This document shows positions 33,236-44,079 of a stretch of DNA of 61,569 nucleotides, piece after piece. Both the position numbers and the translations under genes were made by a program. Position 1 is the stretch's first letter. Each line of letters begins with the position of its first letter. The notes under the pieces are model-generated. The model saw only the letters and a list, made by a program, of their open reading frames with translations. It was not told the origin of the DNA and ran no database searches. The stretch comes from Dimorphilus gyrociliatus (Eukaryota > Annelida > Polychaeta > Dinophilidae): contig CAJFCJ010000064.1 in the NCBI GenBank assembly GCA_904063045.1, positions 100,854-162,422 of the forward strand, in the 5' to 3' direction.

Positions 33236-33788
33236 TGGTTTGTTCAAATAAAATACTTAAGCTTGTAAGAATAGAAAAGTTCAATAGTAGAGTAGACAGT
33301 TTGTAATAGCAGGTTGCCATGTTACCAAACTAGTGTCCAGTGTTGAATGAGTAGAAAGCCAGTTCCAGTGGGGTTGTTTCTAGTTGATTTTTCCAGTTGA
33401 AGATAAGATAGCTGGAGTAAAATAATCAGGATATATATACTTGAAGGTTTGTCTCCAATATCCAATTACCACTTTACAGTTGGTGAAGTGTCTAGTTCAT
33501 ATTTATCTTTGGAACATGTTACAAAGTTCAACACTTGAGAAAACTAATCAATCATAGCCAAACCTTAGACATACTTATCAATCATAACTTGGCCACACCT
33601 TAGACAAACTCATCAATCACACAACATGGCCAAATCTTAAGTGGCACTTAAATATGAACATTAAATATGACCAAGCAAGGTGTGTGTTTGGCCAAAATGT
33701 ATAGGGTTTTGATTAAGTATACAGATAAGTGGTATATAGTAGCATAGTATAAGCATAAAATATAACAAAAGTTGTACAACCATATGCA
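33236..33788 (-). mobile_element. Near-complete solo LTR, about 550 bp
   Basis: Read on the minus strand it begins TGTACAACTTTTGTTATA and ends in AACAAACCA after an ATTTTATTTGAAC tail, giving TG...CA ends. It includes a TATA-like 'GTATATATATCC' and the block 'CAACCCCACTGGAACTGG'. No internal retroelement genes flank it directly. Confidence 0.75.
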
Positions 33789-33888
33789 TTTTATCTGAAA
33801 AATTTGCTACAGAAATGATAAATGTTAAGACTGATCTTTGCACTTGTCCTGTCATACATATGTAATACATTTAATGTCTGCCTATTGT

Positions 33889-33990
33889 GCAACTTTCTCT
33901 ATATTTTATACCTAAACTATATTACTGTATAAAAGTTATCTCTTAAAACCTATGTAAACAAATGCAATAACCCTGGCCAAAGAAGTTTTC
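33889..33990 (+). mobile_element. LTR 5' fragment
   Basis: 'TGTGCAACTTTCTCTATATT' through 'AACCTATGTAAACAAATGCA' aligns with the start of the same LTR family. Confidence 0.6.
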
Positions 33991-34560
33991 TTGGCACAAC
34001 CAGTTATTAGTTACATTTTGAATTTCTCTTGAAGGGCAGAAGTCTTTTTAAATGGACATAACTGCTACTAAAGCAAACAATATCTTCCTTTCTCTCTAAT
34101 CTATCAGCTCTGGCCACATTTGCTGAAATACAGTATACAAGAACTTCTGTAGTTCAGTTCTGAGCCTTCTATATATGCAATGTTGTTTTAGAAAATTCCC
34201 TGACAACTATCTTTAGATTTGATTATATTCTCTCACACAGTTCTGTTACATTCATTTCCTTTTATACCTATCTTGTATTCTGTTTGTGTTGTTTAATTAG
34301 GTGCTTGAATCTACTTGTCTGTGATACAATGTCCTATCACATGACTTCAAGTCAAGATGATCACAACTGATGATTCACACAAATAAGTCTTGTTCAATTT
34401 TTTATCAAGAAATTCAATCCATTTGAAATTTAACCAACCTGTCCTTAAAAGATCACTTCATCAGCACATCTATATCCTTTGCTTAAATTACTTTTTAAAT
34501 ATATATTAGGATCACCATATGTATCAATAGCAACAGTTTTACTTGGTTAAAGCAAGAGAT
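33991..34560. other. Intergenic stretch
   Basis: No supported feature. Confidence 0.3.
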
Positions 34561-34568
34561 TCATCCCT

Positions 34569-34631
34569 AATGGGTACGGATTCACCGCCAATGGGTACGG
34601 TTTCACCATCAATGGGTACAATTTCACCCAG
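34569..34631 (+). repeat. Three-unit 21-bp tandem repeat
   Basis: The units are AATGGGTACGGATTCACCGC, AATGGGTACGGTTTCACCAT and AATGGGTACAATTTCACCCA (each plus one base). Being seven codons long, the array reads NGYGFTA-NGYGFTI-NGYNFTQ in one frame, but no longer ORF surrounds it. Confidence 0.9.
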
Positions 34632-35281
34632 GTATGGTTTCAACTGTCACCTTAGACTAATATTGATATTAGTTTTAGTTTTTAAAAAAACATGTTTAAC
34701 ATAAAGTTTTTACTAAATATGATTTATCTATTTTCTGTAGATTGAACATGTTCTGTCTAGCATTTGGTCTGTATTTATCTCTCTTCTATCAAATTTATTC
34801 CATAATCAAATATTCTACTTTGCAGATGCTGATAGCAGTTCTTTTCATTTGACAATCTTTGGTAAACAAGGATCATTTCAGCTTCATGTTGAAAGGCATC
34901 CATCAGCTTTTGAAATGAGCAGTTGATTTCCACTTTTGAATTAAATTACAAGTTAAAAAACATTTCTCTTAATAAGAAACTTTATTTGAAAAGTAGAAAT
35001 AATAATATTTTCCTTTTTTTCTAACTAATTTAAAAAAAATCATTCAATAAACTTCATAAATTTGCAAATAGCTGTATTTTAAGTTCAGGTTCAAAGAAAA
35101 AGAAAGATCAAGCCAAAAATCTATTTCAAATTTAAAATATGATTAGAAATTAAAGCTTTACAGTTTTTGCTGAAATATTTGTCAATTAAAATCATAAAGA
35201 AAATGAATTAATTTACAATTGAAGAAATATCTAGTTCATATTTGCATTTAATTGAGGGTATATCTATTGAGTGAAATGAAC

Positions 35282-35490
35282 TTTTAGTTCTAAACAAGTA
35301 AGTTTAAACAACCAGCTTAGTTAGAGAACTGAAATGACAAGTTGAAGAAATGCATTTCCTTTTATACATTTCCCAAAGCTTGGATTCAAGAAGTAACAAA
35401 AATACAAAAGACTATTATAACACACATATAAAATTTATAGCTGAGATTTAGGCAACATGTTGAAGATATGCCACTTCAAAACAAGCCTTT
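35282..35490 (+). repeat. Dispersed repeat R4, long copy
   Basis: 'TTAGTTCTAAACAAGTAAGT', 'AAATGCATTTCCTTTTATAC' and 'AACACACATATAAAAT' match 13655-13870 in order. Confidence 0.7.
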
Positions 35491-35598
35491 CTCTCATATT
35501 TTTAATTTAAACTACCACTGTCTGTCATGTGACTACATGAATTTTCTATATATGTCACTGTAAAAAAATCGCATGAGGGCAAACTTATCATTCAAGAT

Positions 35599-35706
35599 GA
35601 CTATCAATGAACTAAAGAGAGAAGCTGAGCCAATTGCTGTGTATGAAAAATTGTTAAGTGAGAGGAAAAAAAGTATCTTAAAAAATTCAAAAAGAAACAT
35701 GTATTG
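35599..35706 (+). pseudogene. MULE transposase C-terminal remnant
   Basis: The frame ELKREAEPIAVYEKLLSER followed by KKSILKNSKRN matches ELRREAELVEIFEKLLSEK at 38.2 kb. It is an isolated piece of about 36 codons. Confidence 0.6.
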
Positions 35707-35955
35707 ATATAAATGCAGACATAATCGCTCTTTGGTTAAAACTAAACAGCAGTTCATGCAGAGAGAAAATAGTATTAATTGACTCTTGTGTCACTTGGGA
35801 TCACATGCCAATTTAATAATGTAAAAATTAGTTGAGAAAGACAGATTAAATATATGTTAAGCCAATAATAATGATACATAAAATACATATTAATTACAAA
35901 AAAAGCAGATATTTCCATTTATTATTAGGAATTATACGACCAATGTGAAGGACGT

Positions 35956-36162
35956 GGATGCGACAGAAAACGTCCACACATCAGTGCTTTTACCCTAACC
36001 CTAACCCAGCCCTTGGCTAAACCTTACCTTTCCCATTAGCCCTAACCCTTAGAGGAGACCCTCCTAAGTACAAATCAGTAGCTGTTTTCTTCTGCCTAAC
36101 TATTTCTCAATTCAGATTTTTGTCTTGAAGTTTCTCATTTATAGACGTTTTCTGTCGACCCC
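35956..36162 (+). mobile_element. MITE, 207 bp, nested beside a gag remnant
   Basis: It runs from GGATGCGACAGAAAACGTCC to its inverse ending GTCGACCCC. The gag-like frame at 36172-36935 resumes right after it, so it may have inserted into that element. No 9-bp duplication is visible (GAAGGACGT, GAAATTTCA). Confidence 0.85.
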
Positions 36163-36171
36163 GAAATTTCA

Positions 36172-36938
36172 TCACCAGTGACTGTAACTGGTGTATTTAT
36201 TTCAATTTCTTTTTTACTTCCGGTTAATTCTTCTGCTTTACTTGAATTCTTTCCATTTCTGATCATTCTAATGGAGAATTTCTTCTTGTTTTTGTTCATC
36301 TTCTTATGTTCTGTTCTTTCTCCAGCTTTTTAAGAAGACTCAGCATGTAATTTTTCTTTTGCATCTTTACCATTCCATATGAAGAAAGGAAGGGATGCAG
36401 CTTTTGTTGCAAAATCCAACAGATCTCAATGAATTTAATAACTACACTTTCCTTATTCTTTCAACCACCTCTGGTTGATCAATTGCTTATCCAGGCGAAT
36501 ATTTTTCAGTAAGATCACTCTCCCAGCAAAACTTGTTACTGTTTCACCAGTTAATTGTTTCAACCTCTCAGCAGCTCTTTTATAAACTATTGAGGGTGGA
36601 TTTAACTCATAATCCAAGGCTCCCCAAATATCTCTTTTTGACACTTCAGCTCTGTCTACAGTGTACTTTCTTAACATTCTGATTCTTTTTGCTTCAATAT
36701 TCCATAAACTTATTTCTGCAGCTGTTCTGAAATTCCTTTTAAAATTCCCGGTTTTTCCTATTCTGTCCATATATTCTTCTACTTTCAGCATATACTCACT
36801 AATTTTCTTTTCATCTTGTTTTACTAGAAGAGGGATCACTTCCAGCACTAGCCATTTTAAATATGATGAGAGTCCTGTCAACTGTGCCAAGTTTGTACTT
36901 TTCTGCTGTGGCGTTGTAAGTAAGTACTGGTCCAAATA
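36172..36938 (-). pseudogene. Gag-like retroelement fragment
   Basis: The 160-codon frame (36453-36935) contains helix-rich segments and the motif RLKQLTGETVTSFAGRV near its end, a typical arrangement at the end of a Ty3/gypsy-type capsid (A/RLK...GESV..FA.R). After one frame change the sequence continues LLDFATKAASLPFFIWNG with a Lys-rich tail (KKMNKNKKKFSIRM). Protease and reverse transcriptase are absent, and a MITE lies at its downstream edge. Retroelement origin is inferred from the motif alone. Confidence 0.5.
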
Positions 36939-37062
36939 GGACCAAATTTAGAGTAAGCCACTTAGAAAAGGTGAAGAATAGATGGGAGATGAATATCCAA
37001 TTTAAAACAATAATATTCTACAAACTTTAGTTATTATATTTTACTCTTTATGTATATTACTT

Positions 37063-37525
37063 GTTGCAACTTATACATGTACCTCTTCAAACCTATGCAA
37101 GAAAATGCTACAACATTGACCAAACACATGTCTAATTAGTCAGCTTGAAGGCTCATCTTTAATTACCAGTTAAGGTGTGCCCAAGTTATAATTCAATTAG
37201 CCTTCCTAAATGTTGAACCTTGTAACATTCTGTTACTAAACATAAATTTAAACTACACAGTTCAGCAACTGTAAAGTGATGATTGGATATCAGAGGCAAA
37301 CCTCAAAGTGTATAAATCCTCACTATTTTCATTCTAAGCATCTCCCATCTGGACCCAAGGACCTGTGATATTAACCTGGAAACACTGGAGCCATCCATCT
37401 ACTCCTCAACATTAGAACACAGTTTGGTAATTTGGCAACCTGCAACCTGCTCTTACGAACTATCTACTCTGCTATTGAACTCTCATATTGCTACTTGTTT
37501 AAGTATTATGTTTTTGAATAAATTT
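37063..37525 (+). mobile_element. LTR copy lacking its first bases
   Basis: It aligns with the 33236-33788 LTR in the opposite strand: 'ACTTATACATGTACCTCTTC', 'GTGTATAAATCCTCACTATT', 'TCTGGACCCAAGGACCTG', 'CATCCATCTACTCCTCAAC', ending in a TTTTGAATAAATT polyadenylation-type tail. Confidence 0.75.
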
Positions 37526-37867
37526 TTTGAGATAGCACAATAATTCTATATAGCTTTTATATTTTGTTGTGGATTTTTTTGTTATAAAAAATTATTGTTT
37601 TACTGTCTCTGTCTAATGTATTTTGATGTTTTTCTTTTTGCAAAATAAACTTGAAAATTTGAAAAAAAAATTGCCTCATCAGCACCTGTTGTTTAACATG
37701 CATCTTTTCCATGTTCTTTGTTCCTTATAGCTGTACTTAGAAAAGTGAAGATGGCACAGCTGCTGCTCAGTACAAAGGAAGCAATAACAAAGCATTAGCC
37801 AATTGTAAACTGTTTAAAAATTATTTACTTGTTATCTATGAAAAAGAGTGCTTATATTTTACTCAAT

Positions 37868-39395
37868 GGGGCCAGGACATTTCGGCCCACTTTAGGACAT
37901 TTCGTCCCAGGACATTTTGGCCCAATTTAGGACATTTCGGCCCATTTTAGAGCATTAATATTCAAGAATATAACTTTCGATTTTATGATGGATTATGTTT
38001 ATTTTTTCAATAAGAAAGGAAACAATTTCAAAACAGTAAAAGAATGATATAACATACAATAACAAAAATGCAGAGTAAGAAATGTTAACTTTTAAAAAAT
38101 ATTTAAATGTACAAGTCCATCCAATAATTCATCCAAACTCAGTTCTCTTTCTTCAAATTTACTCCGCAACTGAAATATTTTGAATTGTAAATCTTGATAC
38201 TTCTTTTTTTGTATCTTTCTTAACTTTTTCTCGGACAATAACTTTTCAAAGATCTCTACTAACTCAGCTTCTCTTCTTAATTCTTTTATGAGGGAATACA
38301 AGTTCTCATCCATGTTCAAGTTTTTGTTAAGCCTGGAATGCCATGCCTCAACATGATTGTTTGTTCTCACAGCCAATTGAATATTATGTATGCAGGACAA
38401 GGATTTTTAGCATATCTTTGAGTACATCTCCAGGTAATTGAACTCTCAGTTTTTCTTTTCATGGAATATGAACAATTTTTGTGTAGAAGTAAGACTTTAC
38501 CTTTGGTACTTCCACCAACAACAATTTTGAATTCATCTGTTTCAGTTTCCATAATGTTACACTGCTCATCCATCTCAAATGAAGTTTCATCACTGATGTC
38601 AACTTTCATATCTCTCATATCTTGCCTATTATCAGGAAGATTCACCTCTTTTTCAATATTTGATGATTCAGTTGAATTAAAGTCAAAAGAGAGTCTCAGC
38701 TGTCAAAAATAATTTAGAGTGAGATATTAATATTTTTTAAGCATTGAAATTACCTGATTTGTGTTGCTTTCACTTGCATAATCCATTGAAGATTCCATAT
38801 CAATATCACTTTCTTGAAGAATTTCACTCTGATGATAATTATCTATTTTCTTCAATTTAATAAATAATTGTCTTCTCCTGACATCATGACAATCAGAGCA
38901 ATAATCTGTATCTTAATATATAAATGATATAGCATTAAACATTGGAAAGTTTAATAGAATACACTTACTTTTTCAACATTTTGCATGATAAAAATGTCTG
39001 CACAACTTGCATCTAAATTTTCTTTGAGTCCAGTGGAACCTCAATCCACACTTCCAACAATTTTTCAAATTCATGCTGTGGTTTCTATCAAAACTAGGAT
39101 GAAATGCAAGAAAACAAATATACCCTCTACTTTTTTCACAACAGGAAAAAGAAATTGCAAAAAAAAGTAAAATATACTTTTGAAAAAAAGAAAACTGGTA
39201 ATATGAAAATGTTTCAAATTTTTTGAATGATTTATATATATATATATATATATGTGGAACTGCAATTGAAAATTACATGTTTTTTCTTGTTATTTTTCTA
39301 ACATGGGGTGAAATATTTTGGGCGGAAATGTCCCAAAGTGGGCTGAAATGTCCTGGGACGAAATGTCCCAAAGTGGGCCGAAATGTCACTGCACC
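37868..39395 (-). mobile_element. MULE-type DNA transposon with TIRs and 9-bp duplication
   Basis: The left end is GGGGCCAGGACATTTCGGCC and carries several 'AGGACATTTCG.CCCA' iterations. The right end is an inverted counterpart (GGGCCGAAATGTC then ACTGCACC). Flanks are TTACTCAAT (37859-37867) and TTACTCAAC (39396-39404), a 9-bp target duplication with one change. The 1528-bp element encodes pieces of a MULE protein on the minus strand but not the catalytic core, so it is non-autonomous. Confidence 0.85.
38092..39060 (-). pseudogene. Internally deleted MULE gene: zinc finger, FLYWCH, C-terminus
   Basis: Read downward from 39060: a Cys/His module (CWKCGLRFHWTQ, CKLCRHFYHAKC), then an acidic segment (SDIDMESSMDYASESN), then about 38410-38700 a FLYWCH-type finger (LLHKNCSYSMKRK, TWRCTQRYAKNPCPAYI). 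It stops, and from 38400 the C-terminal MULE part follows (RTNNHVEAWHSRLNKNL; ELRREAELVEIFEKLL). The N...H.E.WH motif is characteristic of metazoan MULE transposases. The DDE core between FLYWCH and the C-terminus is deleted. The N-terminal finger resembles that of the other MULE remnant at 19.7 kb. A TA microsatellite lies at 39236-39252. Confidence 0.75.
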
Positions 39396-39939
39396 TTACT
39401 CAACTACAGGTGGTGACACCACTCTCAGCTTCAATTTTTACAATTCATAGTGAATTTTGGCAAGTTGCCAATCATTTAATAAAAAAAAAACCAACATGTA
39501 AAGTAGCTAAGCTATGTATAAAATATGTTGTTGAATAGAATAAAAATTCCACCAGGCAAGCCGGAACTCCACCCAAAGAGAGAAATGAAGAAAACCCCTA
39601 GATTATAAAAGGCGCTTTCATTTATTTCAGTGAAGCTTACTTTTTCTTCTAAACAATTTCTTAAAGCATTTCAAAAAGAAAAACAATATTTCTCGAAGAG
39701 AGGTCATGGGAAAGCTAGTGAACATTTTTTCTACATTGTAATACCTATTGAGTAATATCAGTGGCGGTGTGAATTTTAAATTTTTCTTTATGAAAAAAAA
39801 TGCATTTCTATCATAGATGGTTTCTGTCTACCTCAACAGGTGATTTTGACAAAACACACTAACAATATACTTCAACAAGTTATTCATTATATAAGACACA
39901 TTGACAAGGCATAACAAACTTTGATGAATCATTACATGA
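39396..39939. other. Intergenic stretch between two transposons
   Basis: No supported gene. It contains a poly-A rich segment at 39480 and otherwise unremarkable sequence. Confidence 0.3.
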
Positions 39940-40145
39940 GGGACCGGTCAAAAACGGCCATAAATGAAATATTTGAAGGTCAGATTTCAGGCTGGGAAAT
40001 GGTTAGGAGAATAGGAGAGCTATTGATACGTGCTTAGGAGGGTCCTATCCAAGGGTTAGTGGCATTGAAAAAGTTTAGGCAAAAACAAGGGCTAGGTTAG
40101 AGTTAGAGTAAAACCATAGATTTATGGCCGTTTTCTACCACATCC
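39940..40145 (-). mobile_element. MITE, 206 bp, with 9-bp duplication
   Basis: The left end is GGGACCGGTCAAAAACGGCC, the right end is the inverse of GGATGTGGTAGAAAACGGCC. It is flanked by ATTACATGA and ATTAGATGA (one change). Same sub-family as 32553-32759 in inverse orientation. Confidence 0.9.
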
Positions 40146-40666
40146 ATTAGATGATTACAGTTGAATCTTCGTGGTAGAAACACTTTAACGGGATATGTGA
40201 TTTCACTCAAATTCAGTTTAAATTTTTTATCACATTTTACATTCAAACTATCCTACTTTAGAAGGAAAGCAAATGCATAATTTTGGCCAGGTAAAAGCAG
40301 TATAAAACTGTTTTTTCAATATGCTTCTTTAAGAAAATCTTCTAGTTCAAAAGATTTGAAAATCATGAATCATTTATTAAGAAAATAAGTTTCTTTTGTG
40401 CTATTATGATATTAATATTTAAAATTGTTATTGTCAAAAATAATGTTAGAAAATATGAATATTCAAGAAATTTTATAGACTGTTGAACAAATGGTTTTCT
40501 TACATGAGTAGAAAGATTTGACAAAAAATGAGTAGGCCTAACTGAATAATTTGTTTTTCAGTTCAATTCATATCTACTTATATCTATTCCAAATTTACAC
40601 TTATATATTCAGAAAATCTGAAACTTGTTCAATTTACAATCTCTCTTCAAGGAAATAGTTTGGAAC

Positions 40667-41965
40667 ATGAATTCTGTTTTTCTTTTAATAGTAATAGTTG
40701 GCATAACACAAGCTCAATTTGCTTTACGTTTTAATGAGCTGAGACTAGATAATACTCCAAGTGTTGAATATGCTACAACCACTGGTTCAGGGGTATCAGC
40801 TTCTACTCATTGGCTGCTGATTTTGTCTGGTGACACCTCGCCTCCCACCTTTTCTCGGACTTACAATATGGGTGGAAGTTTTTTCAAGCATATTTCAGGT
40901 ACATATACTTTATCCCACAATCCTGTTCCCGAGCTAGGAGCAGCCCTTCTATATGGTAAGGGAATGTATCATAATCTCTTTGATTATATAATAATCATTT
41001 CCAATGAAAAATTTAGAGGATTCATCAGCTCCTGCTACATATAATGATATTGACCCAAGAAGAATAATTGATGCTGTGGCATTTCATCCTACACAGAGTG
41101 ATGTAACCACATTTACTGAAAAATTACCTGAATGGGATAACAAATATTTGATAGTACCAGGAAAGCATATGTCACGATGTTTCAATTTAAATGCAAATGA
41201 TCCCTACAGTTGGTCTACAATTCCTGCAAGTAGCTTTGATAATCCAAATCCATGTTCTGGAGGTAAGCTTAAAGTTATCAATTGAATATTTTTAAAAAAG
41301 ACATTCAAACAGTAAATCCTCGTTCATTTGGAGATCCTCACTTTGAGCAAAAAGTACTGGATAGTATAACTGGAAGAAGTTTAGACATTTGCTATGATGT
41401 GACTGGTTCAAGTGGACAAATAATCAATATACTAGATGATAAATATTCAAGAACAAAAGTTGAAGGTATTCTTAAAGATGATTACTATTTACACAAAGCT
41501 ATAATCACTCATCAAGGTGAAAAGGTTTCTATTGATATTGATTATATAACCCTGGCTAATGAAAGAATGTACAAATGGGAACACGGAAAAAGTGTTGTTT
41601 ATAAATCATTTTCTATATCAATATCCAATCAAGAAGTAGTTATTGATACTTCTTTTCATGTGTATAACATAAGAACAGTTATTCAAAGGACAAACAAATT
41701 ATTAACTGGAAATTATATTAATGTAAATTTCAGAGGAATGAGAAATGATAAGAAAAGATATAGTGGAATTATTGGATTAGTTGGCAAAAAGAATATCACA
41801 TTATTACAATCCATTCAGACACATGGGAAAAGTGCATTCAAAATTAGCAATAAATTGGTATTGGCTAAACTTTCAAATAGATTTTCATTCAGCTGCTATC
41901 TTTTTGATATGAATGATTTATTCACACAAAATGAACTTGATCATTTAATATATTTTAATAATTAA
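40667..41965 (+). CDS. Secreted protein with ITIH-C/vWD-like GDPHF domain, 399 aa
   Basis: Three exons join in frame: 40667-40955, 41017-41262 and 41301-41965 (1200 nt). ATG 40667 starts a clear signal peptide (MNSVFLLIVIVGITQA). The N-terminal 180 residues contain tandem beta-rich stretches and a cysteine-ended linker (NPCSG). Exon 3 opens NPRSFGDPHFEQKVL and continues ICYDVTGSSGQIINILDD, matching the start of the inter-alpha-trypsin inhibitor heavy chain C-terminal domain, a vWD-like fold; the VIT and vWA domains of true ITIH proteins are absent. Introns are 61 and 38 nt, both phase 1. The locus at 20.06-20.78 kb (-) shares the GDPHF junction but lacks the domain. Function is unknown; an extracellular matrix or clotting-type role would be inference. 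Confidence 0.75.
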
Positions 41966-42600
41966 TATTTACTTTCAATTATCAAGCACACTCCTTTCTC
42001 AATATTCTATCTTCTCTTTATTATTCAAGCTAATATGCTTTTTTCTAAAAGTACAACTTTGATAAAAAATATAAAATATTAAAACTCTGGCTATTGTACA
42101 TTATTAGTTACAATTAAAAAGCGCAAATATAAAACAGTTTCCTTTGCATTCCACAATTCATTTGAATTGTCAGATGAACCAATAAAACCAAAACTTTCAT
42201 GAAAAAATGAATTAATAGAAGATGGTTTTATCAGAGAAAATAAATACTTAGCAAAGAAACCTACAATTAACAAAATTGCTGACTGGTTACAAATAATATT
42301 TTGAAACATATCCAATACATTTCCATAATGCAATCACTTTTGGTTGCCATTTTAAAATCCAGACAGGAAACAGTTCTAGGATCTTCAACTACAATCTTTC
42401 AGAATTTTTTGCAGTTTGAAATATATTTACCTATTGAAAACCATCAGACAAAACACAACACTTTAGAACTAATATCAGTAAGTTATAGAATATTGTGTTG
42501 AAATTATTTATCCATAAATTAGCTTTATTTTTATAGCAGCCATTTTGTTTATTATTATTGTTAATTGTTTAATCTTAAAAATTAAACAGTTCGTTATTAA
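41966..42600. other. Intergenic stretch
   Basis: Minus-strand and plus-strand short frames at 42091-42501 look coding-like only in part (NHQTKHNTLELISVSYRI) and have no partner exons that I can join. I see no domain. Confidence 0.25.
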
Positions 42601-42663
42601 TAGAGATTGCAGATTGAACATGGCACCAATTTGTTACATTTGTGAAGAGAGAATGGGAATAAT

Positions 42664-43083
42664 TTGAAATTGCCTCAATCACCTCCCTGGATTTACTTGA
42701 TAAAGCTTCTGACATTTATTCACCAGTCTAAAATATCTTTGTTCTTTAATGTTGTTACACTGATGCTAGCAGACAGGAAATATCAAGTTATTTCAAATAT
42801 TGAAGCTACAAGACTAGAAAAGTTTGAGGGAAAAAAAGAATCATTTTCGAGAAATGCAAATGAAACAGACAAACCAAATATTGTAAATTATAATGATTGG
42901 TATAGAGAAGGTGCTAGAAATTATCACATGTTGCTAAAAACCCAATCAACACCATTAGTAAAAACACTTATTTTGGAAGACATTATTTCATCTGATATTT
43001 ATTCTCTCCTTTCTCTTCAGTATATAATTCTTCTTCCTTCATGTTGTTATTCTCTTCAATATTCTTTTCCACAAAATCAATAA
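42664..43083 (+). pseudogene. Dispersed unknown ORF, second copy
   Basis: The middle (RKYQVISNIEATRLEKFEG, NANETDKPNIV) is nearly identical to the end of the minus-strand frame at 29.9-30.5 kb, and then continues YREGARNYHMLLKTQ. Two unlinked copies in one window indicate a mobile origin. The family is not recognised, and the frame lacks a convincing start or end. Confidence 0.4.
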
Positions 43084-43194
43084 TTTTTTCTTTTTCCTTT
43101 TACCATAGAATTAATATTCTTTATGACACTTTCCTTGCTTTTTTCTGGATCATCAATTCTCTTTAACATCATCAAACAAGTTCTTTTAGTTATT

Positions 43195-43676
43195 TTAAAA
43201 CAACTCAGACAGAGTTGTTATTCTGTTGATTAAACTGAAAAATAATAAAAAGTATATGTTTTTCAAAGAAGGATTATGTAAACCATGCAGACATAATGAG
43301 CATTGGCCTTCAATTTGCCTACCAACAAATTTATCATTGCCAATAGAACAACAGAAATTGAGGATCTCCCCAAATTCTTTTGGTTTTATTATCTCCTGAA
43401 TGCTTTTAGTAAATGACAATATACAAAAGCAAACTGCCAAGCATTTCTCCCTTGCCTGGCATTCATCTCCATTTTGACAGCCATCACAGTCCAGGGATCA
43501 ATAGAAGTCGCCCATGGCAGAAGTTTTCTTGTACATTTTAAAAAAGACAGTAGCAAAAAATATTTCTTTTCAAGTAGTTCTTTTTCTCTTTGGCTTCCAT
43601 TTGAAAATATTTTGAATTTACCATCTCCTTCATGGTTTTCTACTGGTATGCTTTCATCTTCTGTTCTGGGCGACAT
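43195..43676 (-). pseudogene. Unknown, possibly retroelement-derived frames
   Basis: Two overlapping minus-strand frames (SPRTEDESIPVENHEGDGK; QREKELLEKKYFLLLSFL; CCSIGNDKFVGRQIEG) have coding-like composition but no recognised domain. An LTR fragment starts 60 bp to the right (43739). Association with the LTR family is a guess from position. Confidence 0.25.
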
Positions 43677-43738
43677 CTATCATATTCCACAGTCCCGTGT
43701 TGATTTTTTCTATATGTATTGAACAAATTGAAAATAAA

Positions 43739-43790
43739 GTGTGCAACTTTCCTTATATTTTATGCTTATACTATGCAACTACAGTTGGAA
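43739..43790 (+). mobile_element. LTR 5' fragment
   Basis: 'TGTGCAACTTTCCTTATATT' and 'ATGCTTATACTATGCAAC' match the first 50 bp of the LTR family. Confidence 0.55.
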
Positions 43791-44079
43791 TATTAAGTAA
43801 TTATAACAATAGCAAGCTATTAATTTTTCTTTTATTTATAAGATATTTTGTGGATGAATTACATGATATATACTCAACCTTTTTATATAAACAATTGGAG
43901 TTGTACAAATCTTACACCACTTGAAAATGAATCTGCACCAAAGTTTGTTTTTCTTCTCTTTTTCAACATTTCTTTTTTTTACAACATTAATTAATTGCCT
44001 AAAACAGAAAAATCGACTTTGCGGAAAACTATTGATTTTACACAGAACACTGCATTTCATGGTGTAAAATATATTACAG

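Noticed and set aside
33661-33870. 69-codon minus-strand frame
   Set aside because: It is translated LTR sequence.
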